DNA of 64,000 nt from Viridothelium virens (GCA_010094025.1 ML991799.1:62001-126000); one strand, 5' to 3'; counted from the first letter of the stretch, positions 35,017 through 46,900 are shown. Notes: generated by a model from the sequence alone, not told the origin. A program made the numbers and translations.

Positions 35017-35762
35017 TGGCGGTGTAGGCAGCGGCGCAGGCGCCGTCGTTATTCACTACTGGGGACGATCTCCACACTGGACTTCCTTTCTTAAAGTTGG
35101 TATCAACTCGAAATATGTTATTATCCTTGAGCTGCAAGTCTGTAGCCTCGCCATTAGAAGCAATCTCATTTTGCGAGAATGATGCGCCGCGTAAATGCTC
35201 GAATTATACCCAATGCGGTCGTCTCGGTTGATCATGGCACTGTCCTCATTGACGAGGAATCGTGGGAGATATAGTTTAGTTGTTGCTTCGTTACTCGCAT
35301 TCTGACATATGAAGTCACTTTGTCGAGGATAGCGACTTTGGCTTTATCAGCGACTCGAGGTGCAGCGGTGTCCTGATTAGCTCTGATAAGAGGTTTTGGT
35401 GAAGTCAATACACTGGGCGGAATCAGTAAGCATGGCCAACTAGGTGATGAAGAGACTGACGCTCAAACGTGAGAGATATTAGATGAGGATAAAGATTGCT
35501 AGATATTGAATAATTGACTAGATGGATCCATCCGAAAGTGTCCGCTAACCTCAATGTACCAATTTCCAGAGCTCCTCAATGGAGCTGAGATATTTCACAC
35601 ATAATTTGTGTACAAGGACATCAGAGCTGAGATAAGGAGCTTTCTTTGACTAATTGGTCAGCGATACTAGAACTCACTAAGACTCACTTATCTATAAACG
35701 ATAGGTAAGTAATATAGGTGATGGATTAAGGGATTGGATAGATATCTCATTTGTGGAATTAA
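35017..35762. other. Non-coding stretch between the relic and the membrane-protein gene
   Basis: About 750 bp, slightly richer in A/T than its surroundings, with no long ORF in any frame. It may contain the former 5' part of the relic. No repeats were recognised. Confidence 0.45.
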
Positions 35763-35958
35763 CTATAAGGTAGCGCGTCGGCTGGCCCTCGTGTGAGCCG
35801 GAAGCTCATAGTAAACTTCAGCATCCAGCTCCTGGCGAATGTCGACATTAAGCTCTTGACGAATGTTGCCATTAAGTTCCTGTATCTCAGCTCCTTCGAG
35901 CAAGTTGACGCGTTTCCGGAGTATCTCCAGTTCCGCCCTTTGCAGGGACACTAAGCGC
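35763..35958 (-). other. Out-of-frame remnant of the membrane protein's cytoplasmic tail
   Basis: This open stretch directly follows the stop codon of the membrane-protein gene. It encodes a helical, acidic tail with the recurring pattern QELN/QELD/YELP (EIQELNGNIRQELNVDIRQE). Such EL-repeat tails are common at the C-terminus of fungal single-pass membrane proteins. It is in the same frame as the upstream protein only if one copy of the adjoining 52-bp duplication is disregarded. Confidence 0.65.
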
Positions 35959-36034
35959 TTAAGTATTGGCGGCTCGCACCTGTTCCACCCTTTGTAAGGA
36001 CACTAAACGCACGAGTTTTCGTGGGTCGCACCTG
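35931..36034. repeat. 52-bp tandem duplication in the membrane-protein gene
   Basis: Two adjacent 52-bp copies (35931-35982 and 35983-36034), roughly 80% identical, with a few bases of a third (TTCCGC at 36035). Each contains CCCTTTG.A.GGACACTAA.CGC (dots are differing bases) and GTCGCACCTG or GCTCGCACCTG. Because 52 is not a multiple of three, the second copy shifts the reading frame and brings in the TAA that ends the gene at 35959. Confidence 0.9.
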
Positions 36035-36938
36035 TTCCGCTTCCTCCGCCGGTATAGGTAACGCATAAGGACAGCCATGGCCAGCAAGCAAACTCCAAAG
36101 ACTGACACAGCAATCGCTATTTTGGACTTGATCGAAGGTCTGCTTGGCATCGAAGGTCTGCTTGGCATCGAGGCATTGTTTGGCATCCGATCTGATTCTT
36201 TCCAATTAATTTGAATTAAAGGAGCATAAATGCCAATTGAGTTCCCCGTGTAAGTGCTCGTATTTGTCTGACTATTCGAATCGAGGACCTGCGATGAATA
36301 TAATACTGGTGGAGGAGTCAAGTCGACGTTTGCAGCTGAGTCGCCTAAGCACGAAGACACGCGAAGCGATGTGGCAGGTAGTAAAGAAAGACATGTCTGG
36401 CTAGGACCCGAGCAGGAGTAACCACTAAAGTATGAATCAGTGGTATCAAACTTTTTCAATGGGGGTCTTATAGCTCATACATGGGACAGCAGCCAACCGC
36501 AGTCTCACCAGCTTTCGGAGCGAATTGAAACTGAAAGCTGATCCCTGTATCTAATGACATTGTGACTCCGTCGCTCGAGCGAACTTCAGTGCACGCTGAT
36601 GTGTACCCAATAGGACAAGAAAGTCCAGGAGAGTAGAATCCCAAGCCGAGAAAGGGGGGTACAGGTACGCTTTGCGTAATGGGTGGCCAGCAACTTATGT
36701 CATCCACCGCTTGAACAAACGGCACGAGGTTGAAAACCCCCTGAGAGCAGCTCTGACCTCGATAAGCTGAAGGCTGTTGGATCATGCCGAGTTCAGCATT
36801 GATAAAGAGTGTACCGCAACTTGGTGGGGGTGTGAAGGTGGTCCTCAGAGGGCCTAGAAGGGACTGTCCTGCCCGTGTGTCCACTTCTGTAGATGCGGGC
36901 CCTCCTGCTAGTGGGTCCACTGCTGTAAATGAGGTCAT
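35959..36938 (-). CDS. Single-pass membrane protein, Cys-rich TTFTPPPSC family, truncated tail
   Basis: Minus-strand exons 36938-36481 and 36424-35959 encode 307 residues. The 56-nt intron joins CCP to IGYSCSGPSQTC, restoring the usual Cys-rich end of the outer domain. The outer part contains TTFTPPPSCG, FYSPGLSCPIGYTSACTE and VGCCPIGYSC, the signature of a large, uncharacterised ascomycete family with one membrane span. The span is at about residues 255-275 (IAIAVSVFGVCLLAMAVLMRYL), preceded by a short Pro/Ser/Arg repeat and followed by the stop-transfer RRRKRNR. The start at 36938 gives no signal peptide, which occurs in this family; an upstream exon cannot be excluded, since 37189-36939 is also open. 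A 52-bp duplication after the membrane span shifts the frame and ends the protein early. Role unknown; family members look like sensors or adhesins. Confidence 0.7.
36131..36166. repeat. 18-bp tandem duplication (juxtamembrane Ser-Arg-Pro repeat)
   Basis: ATCGAAGGTCTGCTTGGC occurs twice head to tail (36131-36148, 36149-36166), with a partial third copy after it. It encodes the Met-Pro-Ser-Arg-Pro-Ser repeat just outside the membrane span of the membrane-protein gene and keeps the frame. Confidence 0.9.
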
Positions 36939-37189
36939 TGCAAGAAGGGGGAAGCATACCAGATGGTAGCTGCTACGGGTCCATGGTCGAATACTACCTT
37001 AGCACTTATTATTCTCAGCGGCCCATCATCTATTCCAGATGTATGATATCTAAGTACGGTGTTGATAGGCAAAGACTCGGACACTCGGATCGAAGACCTA
37101 GGAGATGAACCTCGGGCTAATGGAGTAGATGGAGATGTCCGAGAGGCAACGTCAAATTGTATTTCGCGGGACCTAGGAGGCGACGTCAA

Positions 37190-37698
37190 ACATGATGGCG
37201 ATGGCCACCTGTGTAGGTGGTGAGAGCACAGTGTACCGACCGCAGCACGTCTAGCATCTCGTTATGTGCAGTCTTTGCCTTGCCTTTGCGCAGCATATTC
37301 AGGTCAATTCTCCTCGAGGAGCACTCTTGCGGTGCACACAATCTGCCATTTGTGGACGACAAATCTCACAGCTTCCCGACAAGTAGCTACTTTGCTGTGT
37401 AAGCTCCGCCTATGGTATTGTAAGGAAGAATATTTCGGAAGACGACCATGGCACATGAGGAAAGTCGCATGGGCTTCACATACTCTAACTGCAGTAGGCA
37501 AAGAGCGTTAGGATCGGGCCGATCCGAGCAATCTGAATTCTACAATAGATACTTATTCCTCCTCCTACTTCACTGGATACACTACATTTACCTAATTTCA
37601 ACGCTGCCGAGTAAGTTATTCATGGAATTTCAATAAGCTGATGTTTGGAGGCTCATATACTTGGCTTGCTAGAGGTCCAAAAAGGGACCATCAAGGCC
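37190..37698. other. Divergent intergenic region upstream of hpm1
   Basis: About 500 bp between the membrane-protein gene (minus) and the Hpm1 gene (plus); it holds both promoters. No ORF with family character is present. Confidence 0.5.
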
Positions 37699-38913
37699 AT
37701 GGGGGATGGATTTACATTCGATTTCCATGGTGACGACATAGATAAACCTGAAGACAGCTATGACGACGCAGCTGCAAGGGGTAGTAGCACTAACATCGCA
37801 AGTTGTGTCGAGATATCGCAGTTCGAGGTAGAAAAACTGGATTTAGAAGATATGGTAGGTCCAAATGGTTCACTTCAGAACCTAGTCGTTGGAGCTGAGA
37901 GCATGTACTTCTCCCTCATTTCCTCGTTATTATATACTGACTACCTCTTTCCACAGATATCTTGCCTTCCATCGAAGATCTCATACAGCACAGTCGAGAT
38001 AGAATCGCCAAAAGGCCGCAAGATAAGCATCCCTCGGCGGGAGCTCTTCGACATCAGAATACAACTGATGGCCGAAGACGATAGCTTATCATCCAACGCC
38101 GGGCTCAACGATGCTGATATCCGGACTAATATTTACGAAGGTGGCTGTAAATCCTGGGAATGCTCCATCGATCTGGCTAAGTTGTTGCTTGACCGTGGCC
38201 CGAGAAAAGACATTGATGATCTCTGTCGAGTTGACCATGTCGTTGAGGTGATCTCCTCTCCGTTAAACAAGAAAAGACAAAGGTGTTAGAGCTGTAATTG
38301 ACCCTACTCGCAGCTCGGCTGTGGGACCGCCATCCCGTCCCTCATCCTTTTTCAATATGCTATCGAGTCCGGTCTGTCGCTTTACTTCACTCTAGCCGAC
38401 TACAACGCTGCCGTGCTCCGCTTAGTGACCCTCCCTAATCTCCTACTAACATGGGCGAAGACCAGCTCTTCTGGAATCAGGGATCCTCTCGTCTCCTCTT
38501 CCGAAGGGGATCTGGAAATTACGCCCGGTCTCGTAACGTCATTCAAATCTTTCCTCGCCGAAAGCGGTATTACACTGTCCTTAATCTCCGGAGCATGGTC
38601 TCCTCCCCTCGTGGACTTGATTCCAACGGCTCCGTCCATGACGCTTCTCGTGCTCGCATCTGAGACCATTTACTCTCCAGCTTCGCTCTCTGCTTTCACA
38701 GAAACGCTGGTCGGAGTGTTACAGCGGGTAAAGATGGGGAAGGCAATGATGGGGGCTAAACGGATGTATTTTGGTGTTGGAGGGAGCGTGGATACTTTCA
38801 AGGAGGAATGTGCGAGAAGAAATGCGGTTGCTTATGAGATCGATAATCATGGGGTCGAAGGTTTGGATGGCCACGGCGTAAGACGGTGCTTATTAGAGGT
38901 TCAGATGATGTGA
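37699..38913 (+). CDS. hpm1: Protein-histidine N-methyltransferase (Hpm1/METTL18-like)
   Basis: Preferred exons are 37699-37854, 37957-38247 and 38314-38913, encoding 348 residues. The start gives MGDGFTFDFHGDDI, the usual Hpm1 opening. Conserved blocks follow: LPSKISYSTVEI, IPRRELFDIRIQLMAEDD, CKSWECSIDLAKLL, and after the second intron VVELGCGTAIPSLILFQYA, the Rossmann glycine loop that binds S-adenosylmethionine. LADYNAAVLRLVTLPNLLL and ASETIYSPASL complete the fold. Yeast Hpm1 methylates a histidine of ribosomal protein L3 in the nucleus and cytoplasm. The first intron (37855-37956) is 102 nt, a multiple of three, without a stop; it has a good donor (GTAGGT), a CTGAC branch site and CCACAG acceptor, and its 34 read-through residues look unlike the family. 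I therefore treat it as an intron, but it could be retained. Confidence 0.88.
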
Positions 38914-39208
38914 CGTCGTCCAATTTGGACCAGAATTTGCCATACAGTAGCAATCATAGTAATGAATGCAGAAAGTGCGGCCTGATGGTATTCATGATTA
39001 CGTGCTATGTTCTGTGACAATCCGGAAGACTTGGCACGGTGACTCTGATAGAGAAGGGGACCGTTGAGGGCTGGAGCAGCGGCTGACTGCAGTCGCTTTA
39101 TAATTGTGTTTGGATGAGACACCTCATTCTATCCGCATTTTTGAAGACTGAATGAAAAACAATCTCTCTGTAATTAACGAAGACTCGCGTAGGCGAATAT
39201 GCTTCTAC

Positions 39209-40471
39209 TCAACGGGTTCCTCTGGCTCCAGCAGGAGCACCTTGTCGACGTTTAACCAGAGCTCGACCAACGGCGTCCCGGACGGTTGGATCTGAGCGTA
39301 TCGTATTTTGAACGAGCCACTCTTGGAGACCATTCCGAAGTGCTTGCATGCCCTGTTCGTCGGCCGAAAATGGTGTTACGTCTAAGCTTAGTAGCCTGAC
39401 AGTTTCTTGGTCTGCCAGTTTTACAGCATTCGCTAGTCGGTTCAGTTGACGTTGTTGCAATGCATCGCTGTTGAGCTGTCCTGTGGCGGTAGGTTCGTGG
39501 AGGAGTGGACCTAGTTGGGAGAGTGCGATGAACACGGTAAACGCTATCTTGCGCGCAAGCTGCAGGACTTGGAATGGCAAGTACGGAGATCGCCCTGACA
39601 TGGTATTGACGACGGGATTAACGAGTCTTGTAATGAGACGAGGGAGGATAGGGCGAGTAATGATATGGACTTCCAGAGCACAAATTGCAGCAAATGTTAC
39701 GTAGCGCCACTGTGAGCTTTAGCACAGCAGCCCTTGAGTAGACATTGCATGGTTTGATACTTACATACTTGCCCCATTCGAGATATCCGAAAAATCCTAG
39801 AGCTAGCATTCCGAGTCCTACGGAAACATAGAAAGGGATCGTGCGCCTAACTCCAGCGAATACATAGTCCCGAACAGTTGTGCAATGCCTCCATTCTATT
39901 ACTTCCGGTCCGAATCGGTCATAAGCGAATCGTCTTGCTGAGTCCGTGAGCGTATCCCGCGCAAGCTTCAAAGTTACAAAGTATGATTCGGCTGCAGACT
40001 GTGCCTCTGCCGTAGTTGCCTTATCAGGGTGGTGCAATATCGTGCTGGGAATTTTCAGCTTGGGCCCTGTAGCCAACTGGACTCGTCGATGAACTCTTGC
40101 ATAGGACCAACTTACAGCTTCCTGAATCTTGACTGTATCGCTCGCTCATCAGCGTTTGGTAAGACGCCCAAGGTTGTGTAGAAGTCTCCTTCTCTTCGAA
40201 GTTGCCAATCCGCTTCAAAAATTGTAAAGGCTAAGTAAAGCACGATGACGATCATTTGTATACGTCGGCGATGTATGACATATCGTTGAGTGCCAGGTAT
40301 GGGTCTTTGTTCTCCAGCACGAATCGTGATGCCGTAGTAGATGCTTTGTAGCCATCCCGCGATTTGCTGGTTGTTAAGTTAGTGCTAATAAACGGCCCGC
40401 ATGGCAATTAGAATGCTTACATTTGGTAGAAATGTCCAGCCGATGAGCGACAAGAGCCCGCTGCTAGACAT
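39209..40471 (-). CDS. Membrane-bound J-domain (DnaJ) co-chaperone
   Basis: Minus-strand exons 40471-40421, 40366-40116, 40044-39765 and 39709-39209 encode 360 residues; the introns are 54, 71 and 55 nt. After a hydrophobic N-terminus (MSSSGLLSLIGWTFLPN) and a membrane span (IQMIVIVLYLAFTIF) comes a J domain: FYTTLGVLPNADERAIQSRF, then LTILHHPDKA with the essential HPD, then ESYFVTLKLARDTLTDSARR. Two or three further membrane segments follow (PFYVSVGLGMLALGFFGYL, YVTFAAICALEVHI), and a soluble C-terminal part. The HPD loop stimulates the ATPase of an Hsp70. Similar multi-span J proteins of the endoplasmic reticulum, such as yeast Erj5, assist folding with Kar2/BiP. ER placement is inferred. 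The third exon join restores LTILHHPDK, which supports the model. Confidence 0.88.
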
Positions 40472-40971
40472 TTTGGGTTTTCTCACAGAATCTAAATCAT
40501 GCGCCGTGAGTTGTGAAAGCCAGATGTTCTTTGGAGCTTTCGGAATACTTTCCACGGCACGGATCGCGACTTTGGATCCCGGTCGGAATATAATCACAAA
40601 AAACAGGGTCTAGCTACCTAGGTAAATAGGCAATGCCTACTCAAAGGTGCTAGCGTTGCAGGAACATTGAGATGTTGCTTGCTGGAGTGAATATAGGTGA
40701 CTATGTACGCTGCGGATCAATCTCATTCCGTATAAGACGTGAGAGAAAGAGAGAAATGTCAATTCCCAATACAGACTATCATAATTTTGCGCCCAAACTA
40801 CTACATTCGTACGCATTGTCAAGGAAAGCCGAATGTCCAACCTAGAATGGAGGTTTCGCAGTTCATTCGAGCCATTTTTGGAAGCTAAGACCACACTCCC
40901 AAGACGTCCAATCTCCATCCACATGTCTCGTAATTGTTGTTCCCTTCGAACATCATCGTAGCAGGGGAAGA
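40472..40971. other. Intergenic region between the J-protein gene and the Pex11-family gene
   Basis: About 500 bp. It holds the promoter of the minus-strand J-protein gene and the 3' UTR of the minus-strand Pex11-family gene. No gene is supported. Confidence 0.5.
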
Positions 40972-41986
40972 CTACGCCTTCGTAGCCGCCCACAGAGCCT
41001 GCGTCTTTCCTATCCCAGCGATCATCCCACATAATCCCATGATCCCCATATTCATACCTGGCACTCCACCTTCCAAACTGTAATGCACAGCAACCGGCAG
41101 CCAGCTCACCGGCACGATCAACTCCCGCCACCATTTCGCATCCTCGTCGTCCATTTCCCTCTTTCCCCCCTTCTCCACATTCGTCCTCGCATCTCCCTGT
41201 TCATCCCCGCTCCCCGCCACCTCCCTTCTCCGCCGCATCAATACCGCTTCTCGCAGCACCCGCAGCAAGTCACACGACACACCGACTAACCACGCGCGGC
41301 AGCTCCAGAGCATCACCCTTCCCACATCTGCCTTGCCACCGCGAGCAAAACGGTCGAGGAACGACTTCGGGATCACGCCGGCCTCAATGAGCACATAGAT
41401 GTTTTCGAGGAGCTGGAAGGCGAAGTAGCCGAGGCACTGCGTAATAGTGATGCGGTGAAGGAGGGCGTCGTCGGTAGGACCGGAGGTTTTGGTGAGGAGA
41501 GCCCGGAGGGTGGCGTAGATTGCGGGGAGGCCGAGGAGGCGGAGGTTGGTGCGGGTTTTGGAGATGAGGGAGGCGAGGCTGAGGAGGGGAGAGATGGCGG
41601 CGACGGTGGAGGGGGTGGGTGGCGGCTTGGTCGGCGGAATGGGACGTTTGTAATTTAAGGTGTGGAGGAAGAGTTGTGAGAAGCGGGCGAGGAAGGGAGT
41701 TTGGGTCCGGAGGTGCGCGATAAGGTAGAGTGCGTAGTTTGACGTCGAAAGCAGAGAGCTGAGGCCTCCTGGAGATCCGATGAGTCTACTCGAGAGTTAG
41801 CCTTTTGATTCGGATTGATGGATTGCTCATAACCAACTTGTTAAGCCTCAGGACCACACTGTCGGCTTGAGCTGCAAGGGATATGGCATTTTTCTGGACG
41901 GAATAATCTTTGGAAATGGCTCCCTTTGACGGCGGAGCCACGTCTTTTGGGCCATCAGCGCCTGGCTCAACGACTGGGTCACTCAT
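40972..41986 (-). CDS. Pex11-family peroxisomal membrane protein
   Basis: Minus-strand exons 41986-41838 and 41785-40972 encode 320 residues; the 52-nt intron joins RLNK to LIGSPGGLSSLL. The protein starts MSDPVVEPGADGPKD and has the Pex11 features: an amphipathic N-terminal helix before the intron, a middle part with SNYALYLIAHLRTQ and LGYFAFQLLENIYVLIEAGV, and a C-terminal hydrophobic segment (MNMGIMGLCGMIAGIGKTQA). It resembles the fungal Pex11C subgroup. Pex11 proteins bind and curve the peroxisomal membrane and drive its elongation and division. The second exon is strongly C-rich on its coding strand and has no internal ATG over its first 390 nt, so ORF-only annotation would give a truncated protein. 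Confidence 0.82.
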
Positions 41987-42363
41987 CGTGAGAATGGAAC
42001 GGAGGTTTGGCCTGCAATCGCACGCTGTACTGTCGTTTATTACTTGGATCCAGAAACTAAGCGTAAGGTAAGCTGCCCCTAATTACGTAGACCCTGGCCC
42101 CGCATTTCGCTAACCCTTTTAAATTTGTACCGAGCCGAGGCACTAGATAATTACCAGATCCAGAAATTGTTCCAGGTTCGCGATTTCTGAATCGTCGAGA
42201 GCAAAGACCCATGAAGCCTTGAAAGATGCTACTCAGAGGGGCATCTAAAGAGATCGCAATGCGATTCAATGTTACAGAAATGAGGACAACAATCTAAATC
42301 GATAGCTACGGTTTAAGTTTCTGTCTTTTGATAAATTGGGGATCAAATTAAGAATTGGGGTTT
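41987..42363. other. Intergenic region upstream of the Pex11-family gene
   Basis: About 380 bp with the promoter of the Pex11-family gene and the 3' UTR of the alpha/beta-hydrolase gene. Nothing else is supported. Confidence 0.5.
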
Positions 42364-43496
42364 TTACATTTTTGAGGCTTTGTTATTGACAGTATCGACC
42401 CCCTCGTCGGCAATGGTGTTGGATATGAAGTTAACAGCACGCTCCTTCATAGCTGGCGTGAACTCATGGCCAACTCCATCAAAGACAATGTCTTCCAAGT
42501 GCGTTCCTTTGTTTGAGAACCAGCCCCCTGGAGCCATTGCGTTCTTCAGAAATTTGAGGAAAGGCTCGCCACAGACATATGGGACCAGCTTGTCGGCTTT
42601 GCCAGCCATGTTGAGTATTCTTCTGCTGCCTAATCGATCTTCCATTATTGGCCTCAGCCTTTGCTTTTCAGACTCTGATAAGTTTGAGAGACGATCCTCG
42701 TCGTTCTTATCCAGCAGGGAGATAAGCATACTGGCAGGGTCGTAGAGTTCGACCGTGTCTAAGAGACCCTGAGGAAAGTCAGGGGAGCCGAAGAATTGAG
42801 ATCCGGGCGGATCTGACGAGGTCCATGTTTTGAGCTTAGATTTGCGAGCTCGATCTCCCATCAGAGCCATATAATCGGGGCATCCCACGACAATAATTGC
42901 GGTACTGATTCGCACGTCGTTCATGATACAATGCCAAGCAGCGTGGGCTCCAAGGGAAACGCCCAGAACCAGGTTCATGGTGATGCTATGTTCATTGTGG
43001 GGGAAAGCATAGGCGGAGAGGTATTCTAATAGCGCGCTGGTATCAATCGCAGTCCCCTCTAAGAAGAATTAGCAAGGACTGATCTGTACGAAATTTCCAA
43101 AAGCTACATACGAAAAATGGAGAACATGTCTTGAGCATGCCGCGGATTGCCTTGTCTCCAAGCTTCGTTCGCCAGATCATCCACTTTCCGTGTCCCGTGG
43201 TTCCGTTGATCAAATGCGACGGCTATCAAACCTTTTGGAGAGTGGCCTCCTCTACCATCTTTCAACCGGTTGTTCCAGTCATGAATTGAGGCTGCGGCTA
43301 CATGTTGCATTGTCTCTTTTTTCTGTTTACGGGGATGAAGAAGCCATAGACATGCGACCTCTTGCAGCGGACCGGGAAGCTCTTCAAGTCCAAATACGTC
43401 CGTAATGATACCTGCGATGGTGAAAGTCTTTTTGGACACTGGTAGTTCATTAGAATCTGTGTGTGTCTGCTCCATAGGATTATTCGGAGCGGCCAT
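42364..43496 (-). CDS. Alpha/beta-hydrolase fold protein
   Basis: Minus-strand exons 43496-43112 and 43058-42364 encode 359 residues; the 53-nt intron joins MFSIFQ to GTAIDTSALLEYLS. The fold is indicated by CLWLLHPR early on, AVAFDQRNHGTR, the nucleophile elbow GVSLGAHAAW (G-x-S-x-G), and C-terminal GKADKLVPY and FDGVGHEFTPAM, which supply the likely acid and histidine. The catalytic triad is probably Ser, Asp and His in that order. There is no signal peptide or membrane span, so a cytosolic esterase or peptidase-like hydrolase is expected. The substrate cannot be told from the sequence. It is divergent from the PLD1 gene, with about 500 bp between start codons. Confidence 0.82.
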
Positions 43497-43998
43497 GATT
43501 GGCGTTAGGCTGCTTCAGAAATGACAAGGAGACAAAATCAATTATTACGTTTTTGGAGGAGAAAAGGGAAGAATACCTCTTACCTTATTAGTCTCGGAGC
43601 TCCCCACAGTTGAGCCCCCTCGCGCCCCTGCCCTCTCCACAAAAGCGTGGCTAGGTGTGCCAGGGTTAAGCATGCGCAAGGAGCATTTGATCTCATCTCG
43701 CGTTGTGGCGCATGCCCGTCACGCTTCCATTCGCAGTTCCACCGACTTTTTCCTGTCTCACCTTTGAATGCCCATTGCTCTGCCGAGCATGGGGTTTCCT
43801 GGCACTATTTCGCTCTTCCAAATCCTGGGGAACTAGCTTGGCTTCATTGCTCCAGTACAGCATGTTGCATTCTTTCTTCTATCCTATTCTGCCATCACCT
43901 CTTCGGTCGAGTCTGTTCGAACTTGCTACCCAACCTAGAGACCCCTAATAATACCTTCCAAATTGACGAATTGGTCCCATGCAACCCCCTTCAACGAG
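43497..43998. other. Divergent promoter region of the hydrolase and PLD1 genes
   Basis: About 500 bp between divergent start codons. The part next to PLD1 is rich in short C/T runs. No gene is supported. Confidence 0.5.
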
Positions 43999-46900
43999 AT
44001 GTCGAACACTCGAGAGTCTAGTATGAGTGTCTCTCCCGGAACTAGAAGCCCTCGCTCCCGTTCTCCCGCATACTCATCGGGTGTAGATGGCATACGCAGC
44101 CAGTCTTTGACAAGGGCTACATCTTCACCCCTTCGTACGGAGCAAAAGGTGGACAATCTAAGCAATGGCCATATAATTCCTGGCAGTCAAAGTCCCAGAT
44201 CCGCGACCTCTGGATCTATCCGGTTCGCGGATGGCCCGAATGGCGAGTTCCCATTTCATGCTACCAATGGTACTTCGGGCCAGTCTCCAACCAACGAACT
44301 ATTCAATAAAGCCAAACAGCCTACCCATTCGCACACGGCCTCAGTGCAGGGTCAGACCCCCGACCAGCATATGACCACGAACAATGATGAGCAGCCACTG
44401 TCGCGAAAGTGGACCAACCAATCTGGCGCTGCCACGCCCCCTGGCCGACGCAGCGTACAATTTGCTCGTCCCGATCCCTCTCATTCCGGGCAAGCGAGAC
44501 AACAATCATGGGAAGTCGAAGAAGGGGACAATAGAGGTAGGCAGGGCTCATCATTCATGTCCAAGCTCAAAGCACTTGCCTCGCCTATGCAGACACATAG
44601 CAGGACCATGAGTGGGTTAACTGTCGGTGATTCAACAATCGAGGAGCACGTTCCAACTACAACACAGTCAGAACCTGGTGTACATGGTGATACTGGTAGT
44701 GAAGCAGACGCCGACGGCGAAGAGAGCGCGGATGAGGAAGGCGCTCATGGCTCTTCATCGGCACCAAGAACTAAAAGGAAAACCCGTCGGCCTCCCAACC
44801 CCGGAACGCAGACAGCCCCAACTACGCCAAGGACTCCCCGGCTAACGTCATTCTTCCGTGACCGCGATCGCGACTCTCCAGTTGGTACGCCTAATACCGT
44901 TTCCACCTTTCGACCGACCTTCTTGACACGCCGAGCTACTATGACAGATATACCTGAAGATCGTAGAGCAGGTTTGTCTGAAGACGAAGGACGAAACCGT
45001 CTGGAAAAGCAGAGCACGTGGCGAAGAGGTAGTGCAAGGGCACAGCAAGGGTGGGGTCTTAGCTATAGCTTAGGAAGAAGGCAGCAAGACGGAGAAGAGA
45101 GTCCTGATACCAGAAGACCTATCAACTTTAGGCGCATTACCGGGCTCGGGCAAGGCGCAAACGGCGAGCCATCCCCTTTAGCTTGGAGGCGTCAAGGTGA
45201 TCGCACCGCTAGTGTGAGCGCAGCCAAATGGAGAGAAATCAAGGCAGGTATCAAAGCGATGGGACGGAAGAAGAAGGATCCACAGATGTTGGTTGATCAC
45301 CAGAAATCAGCAGAGCTGATGGCAGAACTACTTGCAGGCGCACCGGCTGCACTTTTTGCTGCAAGCATGTTTCAATCGGATGAGCACGGTCGAAAACGAT
45401 TGCCAGTCCTATTAGAGCAACTCAAAGTTCGAATCGTTGACAGTCAAAGGATTGAAAGCCGAGCTGGAGATCGACATATGGTGTTCAAAATCGAGATGGA
45501 ATATGGCAGTGGCTTGACTCGAATGAAATGGGTCATCCATCGGACATTACGTGATTTCACAAATCTGCATGTGAAATACAAACTGCAGATGCAACAAGAG
45601 AAATACATCCATAGAAAAGGGGACGACCCCAGCCGAGCCCGCCTTCCGCGATTTCCACGAAGCGCTTTTCCATACCTGCGTGGTGTTCGAGGTCTGGCCG
45701 ATGAAGACGAGGAAGAAGGCGAAGACGGCGGCACTGGCGGCGAGACCAGTGATCCACACGGTGACGCCAGTGGGACTGACAGACCTGCCAGAAATAAGAG
45801 GCGGCGCTCCTCCTTCAATCCCTTGAGACGCAAATCAAGCATAGGCACTATTCATGGCACTACAGGTGAAATGGCTGCGAGGACTGGCGGCGTCGTCGGT
45901 GCTCTCGCTACTGCTCAACACCGTCGAGAGCCGTATCAAGAGCGTCAGCGAAAGAAGCTAGAGACCTACCTTCAGCAAATGATTCGGTTTCTCATCTTTC
46001 GGGCGGACAGTAATAGACTTTGTAAATTCCTAGAGCTCTCAGCGTTGGGCATTCGCTTGGCGTCTGAGGGCGGCTATCACGGAAAGGAAGGTCTCATGGT
46101 CATTCAATCTGGCAAAGGGGTTGATTTCAGAAGGGCGCTGAACCCTGCACTCATTAAAGAGAGACATCGACCGATGTGGTTCCTCGTTCGGCACAGCTAC
46201 GTCGTGTGCGTAGACTCACCGGAAAGCATGAATATATATGATGTCTTCCTCGTGGATCCGGACTTTGCGACTGAGTCCAGAAAAAGACTGCGAGATCAAA
46301 ATCCGCAAGAGCTGGCCAAGAGCGCGAAACCATCATCGAAGCACCATTTGCTTCGCCTGCGAAATTCAGAGCGAAAGCTGAAGCTTCTGGCTCGAAATGA
46401 GCGACAATTACAACAGTTCAAGGAGTCCATTAGCTTTATGATGGGCCTCACGGAGTGGTCGAAGCCTCATCGATTCGACAGTTTTGCTCCCGTTCGCTAC
46501 AATGTCTTTGCAAGATGGCTTGTTGACGGAAGGGACTACATGTGGAATGTCTCAAGAGCAATCAGTATGGCCCGAGATGTGGTATATATCCACGACTGGT
46601 GGCTCAGTCCAGAACTCTACATGCGTCGCCCTGCAGCCATCAGCCAGAAGTGGAGGCTTGACAGGCTCTTACAAAAAAAGGCCCAAGAAGGCGTCAAGAT
46701 CTACATTATCGTCTACCGGAATATCAATTCTGCAATTCCTATCGATTCAGAATACACCAAGTTTTCGCTCCTTGACTTACATGCGAATATCTTCGTGCAA
46801 CGGTCTCCCAACCAGTTCAGACAGAACACATTTTTTTGGGCCCATCACGAAAAACTTTGCATTATAGACCATAGTGTGGCGTTCTGTGGAGGAGTTGACC

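Noticed and set aside
36939-37189. Upstream coding exon of the membrane-protein gene
   Set aside because: The frame is open but has no ATG. The obvious donor (TG|GTATGC) and nearby acceptors do not join it to the TTFTPPPSC exon in frame, so it was left out of the model.
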